From Adiantum capillus-veneris (taxonomy: Eukaryota > Streptophyta > Polypodiopsida > Polypodiales > Pteridaceae), in assembly GCA_014529385.2 (NCBI GenBank), contig CM043967.1, positions 130,387,182 to 130,451,181 on the forward strand: a stretch of 64,000 bases of DNA, read 5' to 3'. Positions within the stretch are counted from its first letter, which is position 1, and every line of letters begins with the position of its first letter. Under the pieces are notes generated by a model. The model searched no databases and was not told the origin of the DNA. It saw nothing but the letters and a program-made list of their open reading frames with translations. Shown piece by piece: positions 1 to 13,271 of the stretch. Made by a program: the position numbers and the translations under genes.

Positions 1-55
1 TTTGACCAGCATACTATGTATGCTTATTAGCATACTCTTATACCCCTGGATCATC

Positions 56-57
<2 letters not shown>

Positions 58-128
<71 letters not shown>
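58..128. repeat. (TC)n microsatellite, about 35 units
   Basis: Uninterrupted TC dinucleotide tract seen directly. Reading frames through it give only Arg-Glu or Leu-Ser repeats and are not genes. Confidence 0.97.
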
Positions 129-130
<2 letters not shown>

Positions 131-233
131 CAAACTAGAGGTAGCCAATGTTTTATTCTTCCTCAAAACATACACTAGCACATTTTCATTCTTGAGAGTG
201 GCGTGCATGAAGATACACACACTCTTTGTGCAA

Positions 234-240
<7 letters not shown>

Positions 241-266
<26 letters not shown>
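241..266. repeat. (CA)n microsatellite
   Basis: Perfect CA tract of 13 units, 110 bp from the preceding TC tract, in otherwise unique DNA. Confidence 0.95.
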
Positions 267-1768
267 TAAACTTTCCATTGCAAACACATACAGACATACA
301 CATAAATAATCATAATAATAAATAACACCATCACATGTACGCTATTAAGCACAAAACACAAGATTTGGTGGTATTGTGACAACAACCAAATTCATGCAAA
401 GGTGGTCCCGAATGATGCCATGGAGTGGAAGGCATGCTCGGGCAAGTATTGAGCCAGGAGAACACAAACCGGATGAGTTTGGACCATCACACACTAGCAT
501 CAAGCATCTCTTTTACCTAGAAATCAATTAGATGGCTTGTAAACTTGTTATTGCCTCTTTTATACCCTACGTACTCATCTTACTCTCTTGCTTTTGTCAT
601 TTTAAAAACCAAAATCATTGTATATCTCTCTCTAACTATAGTGGCCACCCACGGGCTAGAGGGAATCTAGCTATCATCATTCTCTAGGAAAATCCAAAAC
701 AGTAGTCTTCCTGGTGAGGTTCAAGCCATGTGCCATGGTCCCTCTGTGTCTAGCAATAATAATAATGTAAATAACCCTCGTCTCCACCTATATAAAGAGG
801 AGGAGGTCTCTCCCAAAGGACATGCAGGAGAGTCATACACTAGTCACATTATCACGTTCACCACCATGAACTAAATACACACTATGCACCCACATGCTCG
901 ATAGATCTTTCTTTTGAATTGTGACAACTCTAATGCTAGGCACTAATCAGAAGAGAAGTTATCTCACACCTCCACACTCCCTATCATGCCATTACACAAG
1001 CTTGCATTAAAAACATTGGATGCACCATGCATTACAAGGTTCGCTAGCATCATTGGCAAATTTTCGTGGAGCAAAATCAGTTTGTAGATTCTACATGGTG
1101 TGATGCACCATATGTAAAACTCCATCCAAAGGGTAATGGCTGAATGGTATGCCATGAACATATTCCAATTGAAAGAGAGATTAAGCAAGCAATTAGTAGG
1201 ATTAGCTAGAGAAATAGAAATTAAAAAGAGACTAGTTTGGATCTAATACTAGCAATAGGAAAATGCTAATCATGCTCAAGACTTTAATACCAATTGATAT
1301 GGATAGACCAATGACGCTTTCATGGGTTCATGAAATTGGAGTGGTTAACTTTAGGCACAAAGTTAAACAAGAAAGTGGCTACCAAATTGAGAATAGATTA
1401 TGTCAATGCATAAAGTTATGTGTACAAAGCATGATCTTTTGTAAAGCTAGAGAGAGCACAATAGGTGGCATGCTTGCATGACTAGATAGAGCCATACATA
1501 CATACCGATCCCATATGTAGGTATGTCCGTACAATATGGATCACTACCGTACGGATAGGAGCCACACTTCTTTTTTCCTCCTCCCTCAAGAATGATTGTC
1601 CCTATAATTTTTGTTGGGTGGGGCGAGGTTTTTTTCAGCCCTTTTACTAGGGTTTAAGGCCGACTTTAGTCTGGAGCATAAATTATAATCAATGAGTCTT
1701 TGTAGAGAGTGCACAGAGGAGAGGACGCCGGTTTAGGCTTTAGGGTGTAGTCTTGGCAATGAGCATGT
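267..1768. other. Intergenic stretch, nothing recognised
   Basis: AT-rich DNA with only short ORFs (for example 1263-1481, 72 codons) that match no family I know. A string resembling a reversed initiator-Met primer-binding site lies near 1281-1300 but has several mismatches and no visible LTR beside it. No exon could be supported. Confidence 0.5.
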
Positions 1769-1995
1769 ATCAATTACCATTTTGTGGAATTGTAATTTAA
1801 GATTTATGATCATACAGGGCACAAATATTGTGTTTGAAGTAAATGTACATGGTAATGGGTATTGTGAAATTGTACATATGGTAATGGATCAATTACCATT
1901 TTATGGTATTGTAATTTGAGATTTATGATTATACAAGTCACGAATATTGTGTTTGAAGTAAGTGTACATGGTAATGGGTATTGTGAAATTGTCAA
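1769..1995. repeat. Tandem duplication, 119-bp period, two copies
   Basis: Both copies begin ATCAATTACCATTTT (1769 and 1888) and share the internal string AATATTGTGTTTGAAGTAA followed by GTACATGGTAATGGG. They differ at a modest number of positions, so the duplication is old rather than very recent. Confidence 0.85.
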
Positions 1996-4996
<3,001 letters not shown>

Positions 4997-5357
4997 GAAA
5001 GGAAGGAGGATGTAAAAAATGGGAACAAACTCTAGGGATACCTTGCAGACCCTTGTGCGACCAGTCAAACCCCAGTGTTGGCGCCTATAAATAGGACCCA
5101 TTAATCCCATTTTGGGGATCGATAGATTGGAACTCTTGTATCTCTTGTAACTCTAGCCACTAGAAATTTTATAGAGCTTCTAAGCACTAAGAGATGTACC
5201 TCTAGTACTTCTAAAGTTTGTAGTTTTGAACCAGTTTATAAATCTTGTTATAAAATCTAATATCTAACCAACCCAAATGATTTTCTCATATTAAACTGAT
5301 CATTTAATGTGGGATAATAAACGGAAACAAGGGTTAGAATATAGACATGTGCTTACA
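4997..5357 (+). mobile_element. Probable 3' LTR with preceding polypurine tract
   Basis: A purine run AGAAAGGAAGGAGGA (about 4996-5010) directly precedes TGTAAAAAATGGG. A unit of 347 bp runs from there to GTGCTTACA at 5357, so it begins TGTAA and ends TTACA, the short inverted ends typical of LTRs. A TATA box (TATAAATA, 5096-5103) sits about 85 bp inside, as expected for U3. No second LTR and no target duplication were found, so this is inferred from structure. Confidence 0.45.
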
Positions 5358-7264
5358 GATCTATCTCAACACGGGGCCAATGGTAAATGGGTCCGAATGA
5401 GAGATGGTCTGTCAAAGAGCACTGCTACCTAATGGAGCTTAAAGACCGTAGGGTTATCTTCATTAAGGACCTCCAAAAGTTAGTGTTCAAAAGTCCTTTG
5501 ACCTTAGGCAAGCTAGGGCTGACCTTGAGGTGGGAATTCTACCCAAGCATGAGGTGCTTGTTGGCTTGCTAAGTTTTAGTGGGAACTTTATCCAAAAGCT
5601 TGAGGTGTTTCTCACATGCTTAAATTATTAAAGTTCTTGAAGTATTCAATTCAAAGATAACTCTCAAGAGACATGAAAGTGCTATGCTTGATTGATTAAG
5701 TCCTTGAAGTATTCCATTCAACCAAATGACTTAATAAGCACAAAAGACACATGTTCAAATGATCCTCCACATGTGGCCCTTATGATGTGTTTGAATGCTT
5801 TTGGTTAGGTTTTAAAGGGGTCCAATGGGAATTTAGATACATAAAAATAAATAATTAAGTTCTTTCTCTCAAAGAGAAAAAAGAGGACACATGTCCAAAT
5901 GAAATAATAAAATAATGAGAGAGAGAGAGAGAGAGGTGTGGACCAAGCATGAGAGGGGGGGTATAATCTCCCACACACACACACATTCTCTCATTGTGTG
6001 GAGTGAAAAATGCAAGAGTTCCATCTCCTTCTCCAAGTTTATTGAGAAGTGGAGAGCCTGCACCAACACTCTTGGCTATGGAATGCAAATCCAACCAAGA
6101 GCCATGCTTCAATTCTTAAGCTTGTCATCTTCTTCATCTTCATTACTATGTTATTATACTATGCTAAGCAAGAAGAGTGATGATAAGTGAGGAACTATTT
6201 ATTTCTCCTATGGAATGTTTCTTCTTCCTCTTCCCTACCCTCATTCCCCGCTAGCTCTCTCCACCTTCGAAGGTGTTTGAGGCCTTGGGACCGAGGCTTG
6301 GGATAGTTAATGCTTTTTGCAAAGTTTATGTTAAGCTCGTGATGCATGGAGCTTTCCATCTTCATAGCATCACCAAGGTCACAAGAAACACAAAGATTGT
6401 ATTGTAAGAAAGTCTCTCTTGATGGGAGAATTTATAATACAAACGCTTTTTGGAGGGGGGACCGGCTCCAAGTAAATCCGGTCCTTATCTATTGTCATGT
6501 TCTAAAATACTCTCTCTTTGCAAAAATATTGTTCATGCCAAGTTAATTAAGTACTATGTTTATGTTGCTACCATCAATTAAGTTCACCCTCCAAGTTCTC
6601 AAAGTAATCTCACAAAAATGCTTACTCTAATTCTCTTAATTCCGCTTTTCTCAAAGTTCATAGGCCATTTACATTACAAATCTAAATCTATATTTCTAGT
6701 TGTTTAAGTTCATGTCATCTGGAGTTTTTTATTTGAGTTTAGTTGTGTATCTGAATTCCCAATCTCGTCTTCAGAACTCTGATTGTGTTCATCCAGTCTG
6801 ACCCAACATCTCATCCAGTCTGACCCAACATCTGGCATCCGACTTTGAATTTCTAACTCTGGAATTGTTGTCAAGTGGCCAACTCATTCCACATGGCTAT
6901 GTATAGATCAAAGGTTTCAAGTGCAGATGTTGTATATGGAGGTCAATGCATTGCTAGAGCATAGTTATGGATAGTATTCCCTCATAATGAAGATATGCTT
7001 GACCAAATCAAGTTTGAATAGTGAGAGAAATAACTAGTAACTATACACTCAAGGACAAAGATCTAAGATCTATACTAGATGAATAGGGATAGTCACGATT
7101 CATCTTTGGTAAAGTAAGGTGGACTTTGCAATTTTGTGACGATAGTTTGACTAAGACAAAGGCTAATGTAGTTCTTGAAACTTTTTTATCGTTCTAAGAA
7201 TGCACTAAGTCGTTCAAAGGGAAGGCCTCGTGATTTTATCACTTGTTAACGTTGTGGGGACAAT

Positions 7265-7268
<4 letters not shown>

Positions 7269-7327
<59 letters not shown>
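7269..7327. repeat. (GA)n microsatellite
   Basis: Perfect GA tract of about 29 units, some 290 bp upstream of the remorin start codon. Confidence 0.96.
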
Positions 7328-7331
<4 letters not shown>

Positions 7332-7566
7332 AAGAAGAGTGTTTTACGTCGTAGGAAACTATCCCAAGAGAGATGTGGTTAGTAGGTGAAGGGGGGGTTC
7401 GACCCTTACTACAACGATTAAATTAGGAATAGCCTCATAGGTACTTTGAAGAAGGAAAAACAGAATCGTAAAGTCCAAAGGATGCAAGATGCAAGTGAGA
7501 GCAATCAGCTCCAACACTCTCCTCCTTTTCTCCGCCTCGGTAGCTACAAATACTGTGGAGAGAGAG

Positions 7567-7569
<3 letters not shown>

Positions 7570-7602
<33 letters not shown>
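7570..7602. repeat. (AG)n microsatellite in the probable remorin 5' leader
   Basis: Perfect AG tract followed by a G-rich string and then the ATG at 7618. Confidence 0.93.
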
Positions 7603-7605
<3 letters not shown>

Positions 7606-7617
7606 GAGCGGGGGCGG

Positions 7618-7784
7618 ATGGAGGGGGCAGCTAGGCCTAGTGAGGAAAGAACGCCAACTGAATCATCAGAACTGAAGGCGGTGGTGTTGGTGAACAATGA
7701 AGCGAGCAGTAGCAGCAGCTTAGGGCTTGCAGCAGACGAGATCAAAGCCGATGACGACGCATCCAAAAGCAAACAGTTCGATAG

Positions 7785-7786
<2 letters not shown>
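7618..7786 (+). CDS. Remorin exon 1
   Basis: Begins MEGAARPSEERTPTESSELK and ends KSKQFDR plus one nucleotide (phase 1). Donor GAG|GTCTCT lies directly at the start of a CT microsatellite. Confidence 0.85.
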
Positions 7787-7840
<54 letters not shown>

Positions 7841-9205
7841 AAGTTTTGGACAAATTCTCACATTACTTACCTCAACATCATGAGCTTCTGTGGATGCGTC
7901 GTCATGGGGGGGCCGCCGGGCCCCCAATCGTACCTAGCAAGGCATGCGGTGCCTTCCTCACAGAAGCTCATGATGTTATTCATTGTATGAAGAACACTGG
8001 AAAAGACTCCGCTTTCCTACATGAGAAAATTTCTAAATCTTCTTGTGGATCTCTCACAATGAAAAAACTTCTGTTTTTCTCTCAATGAACACGTCTTGAG
8101 TTCGACACTCGTGGGCTCCCTCTCTCATACATTTTTACCCACAATTCTATTTGCAGAGGTGATGCTAGCTAAGCTCAATCAAGACAAGGTGAGCTCGGTC
8201 ATCATGGCTTGGGAAAGCAACTTGAAAGCAAAATCTCTACATAGGTATTATCGCTCTCTCTCGTGCTTTGCTTTGTTTTGACCATAGCTTGATTTCTAAT
8301 CCTAATGGCACTCAGCATTATGCATGCCTCTTTGCTCCTCAGGCGAGACCTTCAAATTGCAAAGATAGAGGCACGAGAAAAAGCTAAGAAAGCAAGGGCA
8401 GAGGCCCATCTTCAACAACAAGAGGCATGTCTCACTCTCAAACTTGTAGCCATCTTATGAATTATCCACAACATAATGATGTGTTTGTTGGTAATCACAA
8501 AAGAACAATTCTTGCTCAACCATGATACATGGCTAATGTTTGACGGGGAAAATTTCGCTCTGCCCACTCAATTGGGTCCTCCCTATATCGAGCAAGGGCA
8601 TTGCTACATACAGATGAGACAACTATCAGTAGTAGGAAATCTATGGGACCATGTGTGACTAGAGCGCGTGCAATGAATCCTCAATTTGCCACCATTAGTT
8701 AGCCTTTAATTGTCAAATTTTTAATGCCCATGGAAGGGAGCTAGGAGCACCCATTGGTCAAAATCATGACAATTATGTCATTTGCACATGAAAAATGCAT
8801 TCAATTTATTTGTGATAAAGTAAATGGGGTATGTGTCTAAATTTGCACCTTTTTTTGTGAATTAATGAAGAGATAATTTTGGTAGTGGGTAAAGTAACTA
8901 TGGAAACTTAATATAGTTATACTTGAGCTAACACTAAGTGATATGTGTGACCATCTACAAAGGTGTAATCACAAGCAACTAACTGCCACTATCTTGCATG
9001 GCAGGAAAAGCTAGAGAAGAAAAGAGCAGCCTATGTAGAGAGAATACAAAATGAAATATCAAAAATTGGTATGAGAGCCAAGGAGGAGCGGGCACATGTG
9101 GATGCTAGCTTTGGAGAAGAGACTCTCCGAGTTGAGGAGATAGCTCAAAGGTATCGATCATTCGGAAGGTTGCCCAAAAAATACTCTAGCTGCTTTAGAG
9201 CTTAA
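7618..9205 (+). CDS. Remorin family protein, 179 aa, four exons
   Basis: Exons 7618-7786, 8157-8244, 8343-8424 and 9005-9205 join to 540 nt (179 codons plus TAA) with matching phases (1, 2, 0). Remorins are plant-specific peripheral proteins of the inner plasma-membrane leaflet that form nanodomains. The first ~55 residues are Ser/Glu/Asp-rich and disordered, as usual. The rest reads as the Remorin_C coiled coil: VMLAKLNQDKVSSVIMAWES, then IAKIEAREKAKKARAEA, LEKKRAAYVERIQNEIS, AKEERA, FGEETLRVEEIAQRYR. The protein ends LPKKYSSCFRA, with the basic-plus-Cys tail that anchors remorins and may be S-acylated. Length is at the short end for the family. No frameshift or stop is seen; intron 3 uses a GC donor. 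I chose ATG 7618 because upstream in-frame sequence is microsatellite. Confidence 0.92.
7788..7837. repeat. (TC)n microsatellite at the 5' end of remorin intron 1
   Basis: About 25 units starting at the second base of the intron. It supplies the donor bases after GT, so its length sets the distance from donor to the rest of the intron. Confidence 0.95.
8157..8244 (+). CDS. Remorin exon 2
   Basis: Acceptor TATTTGCAG|AG; 88 nt encode VMLAKLNQDKVSSVIMAWES then NLKAKSLH, the start of the Remorin_C domain with its conserved AWE. Donor CATAG|GTATTA, phase 2. Confidence 0.9.
8343..8424 (+). CDS. Remorin exon 3
   Basis: Acceptor GCTCCTCAG|G; 82 nt encode RDLQIAKIEAREKAKKARAE then AHLQQQE. The in-frame boundary is GAG|GCATGT, a GC donor; the nearest GT (three bases on) would put TGA at the join with exon 4. 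Confidence 0.9.
9005..9205 (+). CDS. Remorin exon 4 with stop codon
   Basis: Acceptor GCATGGCAG|GAA; 201 nt encode the densest conserved part of Remorin_C (EKLEKKRAAYVERIQNEIS) and the LPKKYSSCFRA tail, ending TAA at 9203-9205. Confidence 0.92.
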   Translation, partial: EKLEKKRAAYVERIQNEISKIGMRAKEERAHVDASFGEETLRVEEIAQRYRSFGRLPKKYSSCFRA

Positions 9206-9207
9206 CG

Positions 9208-9208
<1 letters not shown>

Positions 9209-9241
<33 letters not shown>
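9209..9241. repeat. (AC)n microsatellite in the remorin 3' UTR
   Basis: Perfect AC tract starting four bases after the remorin stop codon. Confidence 0.95.
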
Positions 9242-9242
<1 letters not shown>

Positions 9243-10264
9243 TTATACAGGCATTTGATGCCTCTATAAGTATAACTTCTTGATTTATTTTAGCTTATAT
9301 CACCTCACAAATGCTTAGGGATGTGGTGGAAAAGCACTCTTGTAAATTCTTTTGTTCTAGTATAAGAAAGCAATCAAAAGCCCATCTCTTTTCATTTTAT
9401 AAGCACTTCCATGAACCATTATAACAATTTTGAGGCATTTTGAAGGGCTTCATAAGAAAATGAATTTCTTTATATATAAAAGGTTCTTAGATTTTAAAGT
9501 ATTTAGAAGGGCCTCATGAGAAAATGAGTTTTCTTATGTAGAAGAGGTTCTAAATAGATGCTTACATTTACTACACATATTAAATAAGCCAAACGATAAT
9601 TCTAAGCGGTGAATTTGACATCATGTACATCAATTTTTTTTTACTTTCCAAATTTCAATAAGCACTGACGTTAGTTGAATAAGTTTTTGGCTTGCTATGG
9701 CAAAAGCCTTGGTATTTGGTTGGTCTTTTGTCATACCCAAAGGGCAAAGGCCATAGAAATGTCTTCTCTTTTTCCTTAAATAAAAATAGGCTTTATTTTT
9801 TTAAGAATAACAAGTAATGAAATCACGAGGCATACCATTGAAGAGAATCACTTGAGCATTATTAATGGTACCTAAGAGTTGAGTCGCGCTAGGTGCTAGC
9901 AGGGTTATGAGGGTTTATTGAAAGAAATTGAATGATGAAAAGAAAAGGCTCTTGTGTTGGTCATCCTGTGTGGATAGCTCTTGTCATCCTATGTGGATAG
10001 CGTCATCTTGTGTGGAAAAATGGGTTTCTTCATGTATTACATATCCAAGGGGAGGATTGAAAGGTGGACATGGGAACTCCTTCTACACCTAGTGCAATCT
10101 TTGAAGTGACAGATAATATGTATGTGTGTTTAGCTACTATGAAAGACACTTTGAGATGAGAGCCGCTGGATATTATATGTACTCCTCCTTTTCTATATAT
10201 GAGTTATGCTATGCTGTAAAGGTATTGCATTGTACATTTTTGTATATTGAGTATTGTAAGGTGT

Positions 10265-10269
<5 letters not shown>

Positions 10270-10317
<48 letters not shown>
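10270..10317. repeat. (CT)n microsatellite
   Basis: Perfect CT tract, about 24 units. Confidence 0.96.
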
Positions 10318-10320
<3 letters not shown>

Positions 10321-10595
10321 TAGCTATGGATGAAGAAGCCTTCAAACCTCCTTGAGCTTAGTTGCACCCACCACCCGATCCCAACACAATGAAAGCCGAC
10401 ACGTGAAGCTTGTGAAATCTTCTATGGTAGGGAAAACTTAAGGCTGCTGACTCACTAGGTTGGCCGTGCACTGTGTCATCGTAGTTTGATTATATTTTTT
10501 TAAAAGGGAAATTAAGGGCCTCGGGGATTCCCCTTAAAACAAAGCCAAAGGGGAGGAAAATAGAGGGGATCCATGTGGAAGCCTCCCTTAGGGAG

Positions 10596-10600
<5 letters not shown>

Positions 10601-10654
<54 letters not shown>
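10601..10654. repeat. (CT)n microsatellite
   Basis: Perfect CT tract, about 27 units. Confidence 0.96.
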
Positions 10655-10658
<4 letters not shown>

Positions 10659-11565
10659 CGTGGTCACCAATTCTCTCCCTTCTGTGAATATCAAAGGTCT
10701 TCTCCGTCAAACTAAATGGGTTTTCTGAACGTTTAAGATTAGGAGAGTTACAAAGTTCTCCATCTCCGACGTATCTAGAGCCCCTCTATGAAGAATTTCA
10801 TGGTGGGAGTAGATGTCACAAAAGTTGTATGTCTTGTGACTTTGTACCTGCACAAGTGGTCCGGCCATCCAACACAGGGGGCACATTCATGAGAAGGGTA
10901 GGGGAGGAGCTAGTGTCATGCACAAGGCTTGGCCGAAGATGAAACCTCACACTCCAGCAGGATGATGCTATTGGTGCGCAAGGAAGAGATGTTGATGTTG
11001 GGGAGTGGATACCATTTACACAAACGTGATCTGATTTTAATTGTTTTAAGGGCAACAACTTTCAAATTTATATTTATTATATAAATAAGATGAGTCTCCT
11101 TTCCAAGATTTAATCCATGGTCCCTTTGTAATGAGTAGTTTCTATCTCTTCTAGCCAATAAAAAAACTCTACATTTTTGAAAAACTAACCTCTCCCTTTT
11201 TCATTAGCAAAAAGAGGAGGCATCACTAAGGCCCCACCCCTTTGGGGCAGACCAAAAACTTACAATTGGCTACACCAAAGCAATGATAGTAAATATGCCC
11301 CCATCACAACCTCTAATAATTTGCGAGTTTGTGATTATGTGATACACTAATACTTGCATGCTGCCATGTGGGGGGGCATTATCTCTCAGCCCCGCCCTGC
11401 TCAAGCCAAACAGCCCCGCCCTACAGATGCCCAGGTCTGTCCCATCCATGCCCTAGATCAAACGTATGCAACCGCTGTCGCTTCAGTCGCTCCTGCAACT
11501 TCGGCCGTTTCTACAACTTCGGCAAGTTCCAGCCACTCGGTCGCCTCGCGTAGCATTGTTGTGTT

Positions 11566-12081
11566 GTGATCAGCCCGAGGGCGGTACAACCATGCCAATG
11601 TTGTGCTCTACCTGTGGGCTGCTTGGAGTTGGATGCCCTATTTAACTTCGACTTCGACTTCTACTTGAAAAGACACCAAGATGGTGTCACACAGGTTCAC
11701 ACAGAGACGAGCTTCAAGGGGGAAGGGGGGGTGGGTGGGGGGGGTTATACTGTTCCCACAACACTTAAGGCTTATCCGATCGACATTGTCTCTTGGATCA
11801 ACGACACGGATAGGTGTGTACCACTTGGCCAATGCATCCTCACTTTCAAAAACAAAGAAGAATGGACAAGGCTGCTATGCCAATCCCACTGCCTCAAGGG
11901 AACAAAGCTCTGGATCGCCAAGGAATTGACTACAATTCAACTCGAGCATAAAGCAAGCGAGCTCAAGAAGATGCATGAAGCTCGTAAACAACGTAAATGG
12001 GCAGCCTATCGTGGTGGTAAAGCCATCATTCAGGAGTTTCAAACTCCCAAGCCAGCTCCCCCTTCACTTGACCCCCCTTAG
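11566..12081 (+). CDS. Orphan 171-codon ORF resembling the C-terminal part of a LINE ORF1 protein
   Basis: The C-terminal half reads LTFKNKEEWTRLL, LKGTKLWIAKELT, KASELKKMHEARKQRKWAAY and RGGKAIIQEF. This order (nucleic-acid-binding fold, then 'G-T-x-W-x-A-x-x-L-T', then a basic helix and an 'A-x-x-R-G' strand) resembles the C-terminal domain of L1-type ORF1 proteins as I remember it. The first ~60 residues are Gly/Asp/Phe-rich and may not belong to it. No endonuclease or reverse transcriptase follows within 3 kb, so it is a fragment or an orphan. The family call is tentative. Confidence 0.4.
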   Translation: MISPRAVQPCQCCALPVGCLELDALFNFDFDFYLKRHQDGVTQVHTETSFKGEGGVGGGGYTVPTTLKAYPIDIVSWINDTDRCVPLGQCILTFKNKEEWTRLLCQSHCLKGTKLWIAKELTTIQLEHKASELKKMHEARKQRKWAAYRGGKAIIQEFQTPKPAPPSLDPP

Positions 12082-12234
12082 GTTTTGATCTTGTTCTTAT
12101 CCTTTTTCTTTCCCCCTTGATGGACCCTCAGTCCCTATTTGATATGTATCTAACGCCTCCACCCCAAAAGAATGGATGTAATGTTTTGTTTTGGTCCCAT
12201 GGGTCATATTTGACCACCGTGGACGATAATTAAA

Positions 12235-12236
<2 letters not shown>

Positions 12237-12286
<50 letters not shown>
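12237..12286. repeat. (TG)n microsatellite
   Basis: Perfect TG tract, about 25 units. Confidence 0.96.
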
Positions 12287-12287
<1 letters not shown>

Positions 12288-12322
12288 ACCATCGATGATG
12301 GAATTGTTACAGGCTTGCAATA

Positions 12323-13271
12323 ACATCGTGGCTTGAGTGATGAGGGGTACAATGGCTGCTCCATGTTGGCATTCCTTCAATGAATCCGTAGTCATGCATG
12401 GCAGATTATGATGGAGTGCTACCCAACAATGATGTGCAATGTATTAAATAGGGAAACTAATATCTCTTGATTTCCCTTTGTCTAAATATGTAAGGGGGTG
12501 AAATTTATGCTCAAAGACTTGAAGGGCAATTTAGAAACAACGGGAGCAAGAATCAGGTATTTGGTCTCTATTTGCTGTCTGGAATGGGAAAGGCCTACGA
12601 GCTCTACACCGTGAGCAAGTCACGAGTCCTAGTAGGAGCAAGAAACAAGTATCTTGTCTCTAACTGCTAATTGGAATGGGAGAGGCCTACCAGCTCTACA
12701 CCAGAGCAAGTCACTTGTCCCAACAGGAGCAAGAAGCAGGTATCTGGTCTTTAATTGCTATCTAGAATGGGAGAGGCCTACCATCTCTACACCATGAGCA
12801 AGTCACTAGTCCCACCCATAGACAAGCTAAATGGGCAGCAAGAATGTGCTCAAATAGAGTCTGATGAGCTACTAGGTGAGCATACAAAGTGGCTCCACTT
12901 TCTTTTGTCACAACAAGAAAATGAGGCTACACATTGTTGTGATTAATGGCATGATGTCCTTACAAGGGCATCGATCCTAATTGAGTGCCACTAGCTTTGC
13001 TATCCAGCTTGTAGTTGGCAGCATGCATATAGTTTGTAATTGAGGTATGTGAGCATTGGCATGATGAAAATCGTGGCCCACCAGCACAACTACCTACTTC
13101 TTCCTCACCATGCACATGATATGTAAACCAAGGAAGCTCTTGTAGTAGCCGAGGGGCTTGGACGACATTCATAGTGGACTTGGAGGAATGGTTAAGTTAA
13201 TGGACTTGCATATCACCTTTTGACTGAGCTAAATTGTTGTTACTTCAAAATATGGACAACGTATTGAAGTC
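12323..13271. repeat. Segmental repeat, copy 1 (uninterrupted)
   Basis: From GGCTTGAGTGATGAG to TATTGAAGTCA this block matches 14353-16175 closely and in the same order, apart from a copia insertion in the second copy. It includes three tandem ~91-bp units (12543-12815) where the other copy has one. Its nature (old TE or plain duplication) is unclear; no coding domain is visible. Confidence 0.85.
12543..12815. repeat. Tandem repeat, ~91-bp period, three copies
   Basis: Units start GGAGCAAGAA at 12543, 12633 and 12726 (periods 90 and 93) and each contains GGCCTAC followed by CTCTACACC and AGCAAGTCAC. Confidence 0.88.

Larger units (their letters stand above)
5358..7617. other. Intergenic and upstream region of the remorin gene
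   Basis: No exon or known TE was recognised. It contains GA tracts at 5917-5935, 7269-7327 and 7570-7602, a short CA run near 5972-5985 and a 22-bp direct repeat starting at 6790 and 6812. The last GA tract lies 15 bp before the remorin start codon and is probably in its 5' leader. A plus-strand reading frame from 7489 is open into the remorin start, so an N-terminally extended product is possible but unlikely, since the extension is mostly translated microsatellite. Confidence 0.5.
9242..11565. other. Remorin 3' flank and intergenic DNA, nothing recognised
   Basis: Contains the 3' end of the remorin transcript, whose poly(A) site cannot be fixed by eye, three short imperfect repeats of TCATC-TGTGTGGATAG near 9960-10016, and CT tracts at 10270-10317 and 10601-10654. 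No coding signal could be supported. Confidence 0.5.

Noticed and set aside
1281-1300. Possible reversed primer-binding site (TTTAATACCAATTGATA)
   Set aside because: Too many mismatches to the initiator-Met site and no LTR boundary or gag sequence next to it.
7489-7617. Upstream in-frame start extending remorin by 43 residues
   Set aside because: The extension is mostly microsatellite translation and remorins normally begin with an acidic disordered segment such as the one starting at 7618.
8425-8430. Canonical GT donor three bases after the remorin exon 3 boundary
   Set aside because: Using it gives GAG GCA T joined to GA, a TGA at the splice join, and breaks the conserved Remorin_C frame.
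12543-12815. CRISPR-like array
   Set aside because: Only three imperfect ~91-bp units with no constant repeat and variable spacer pattern; the genome is eukaryotic.
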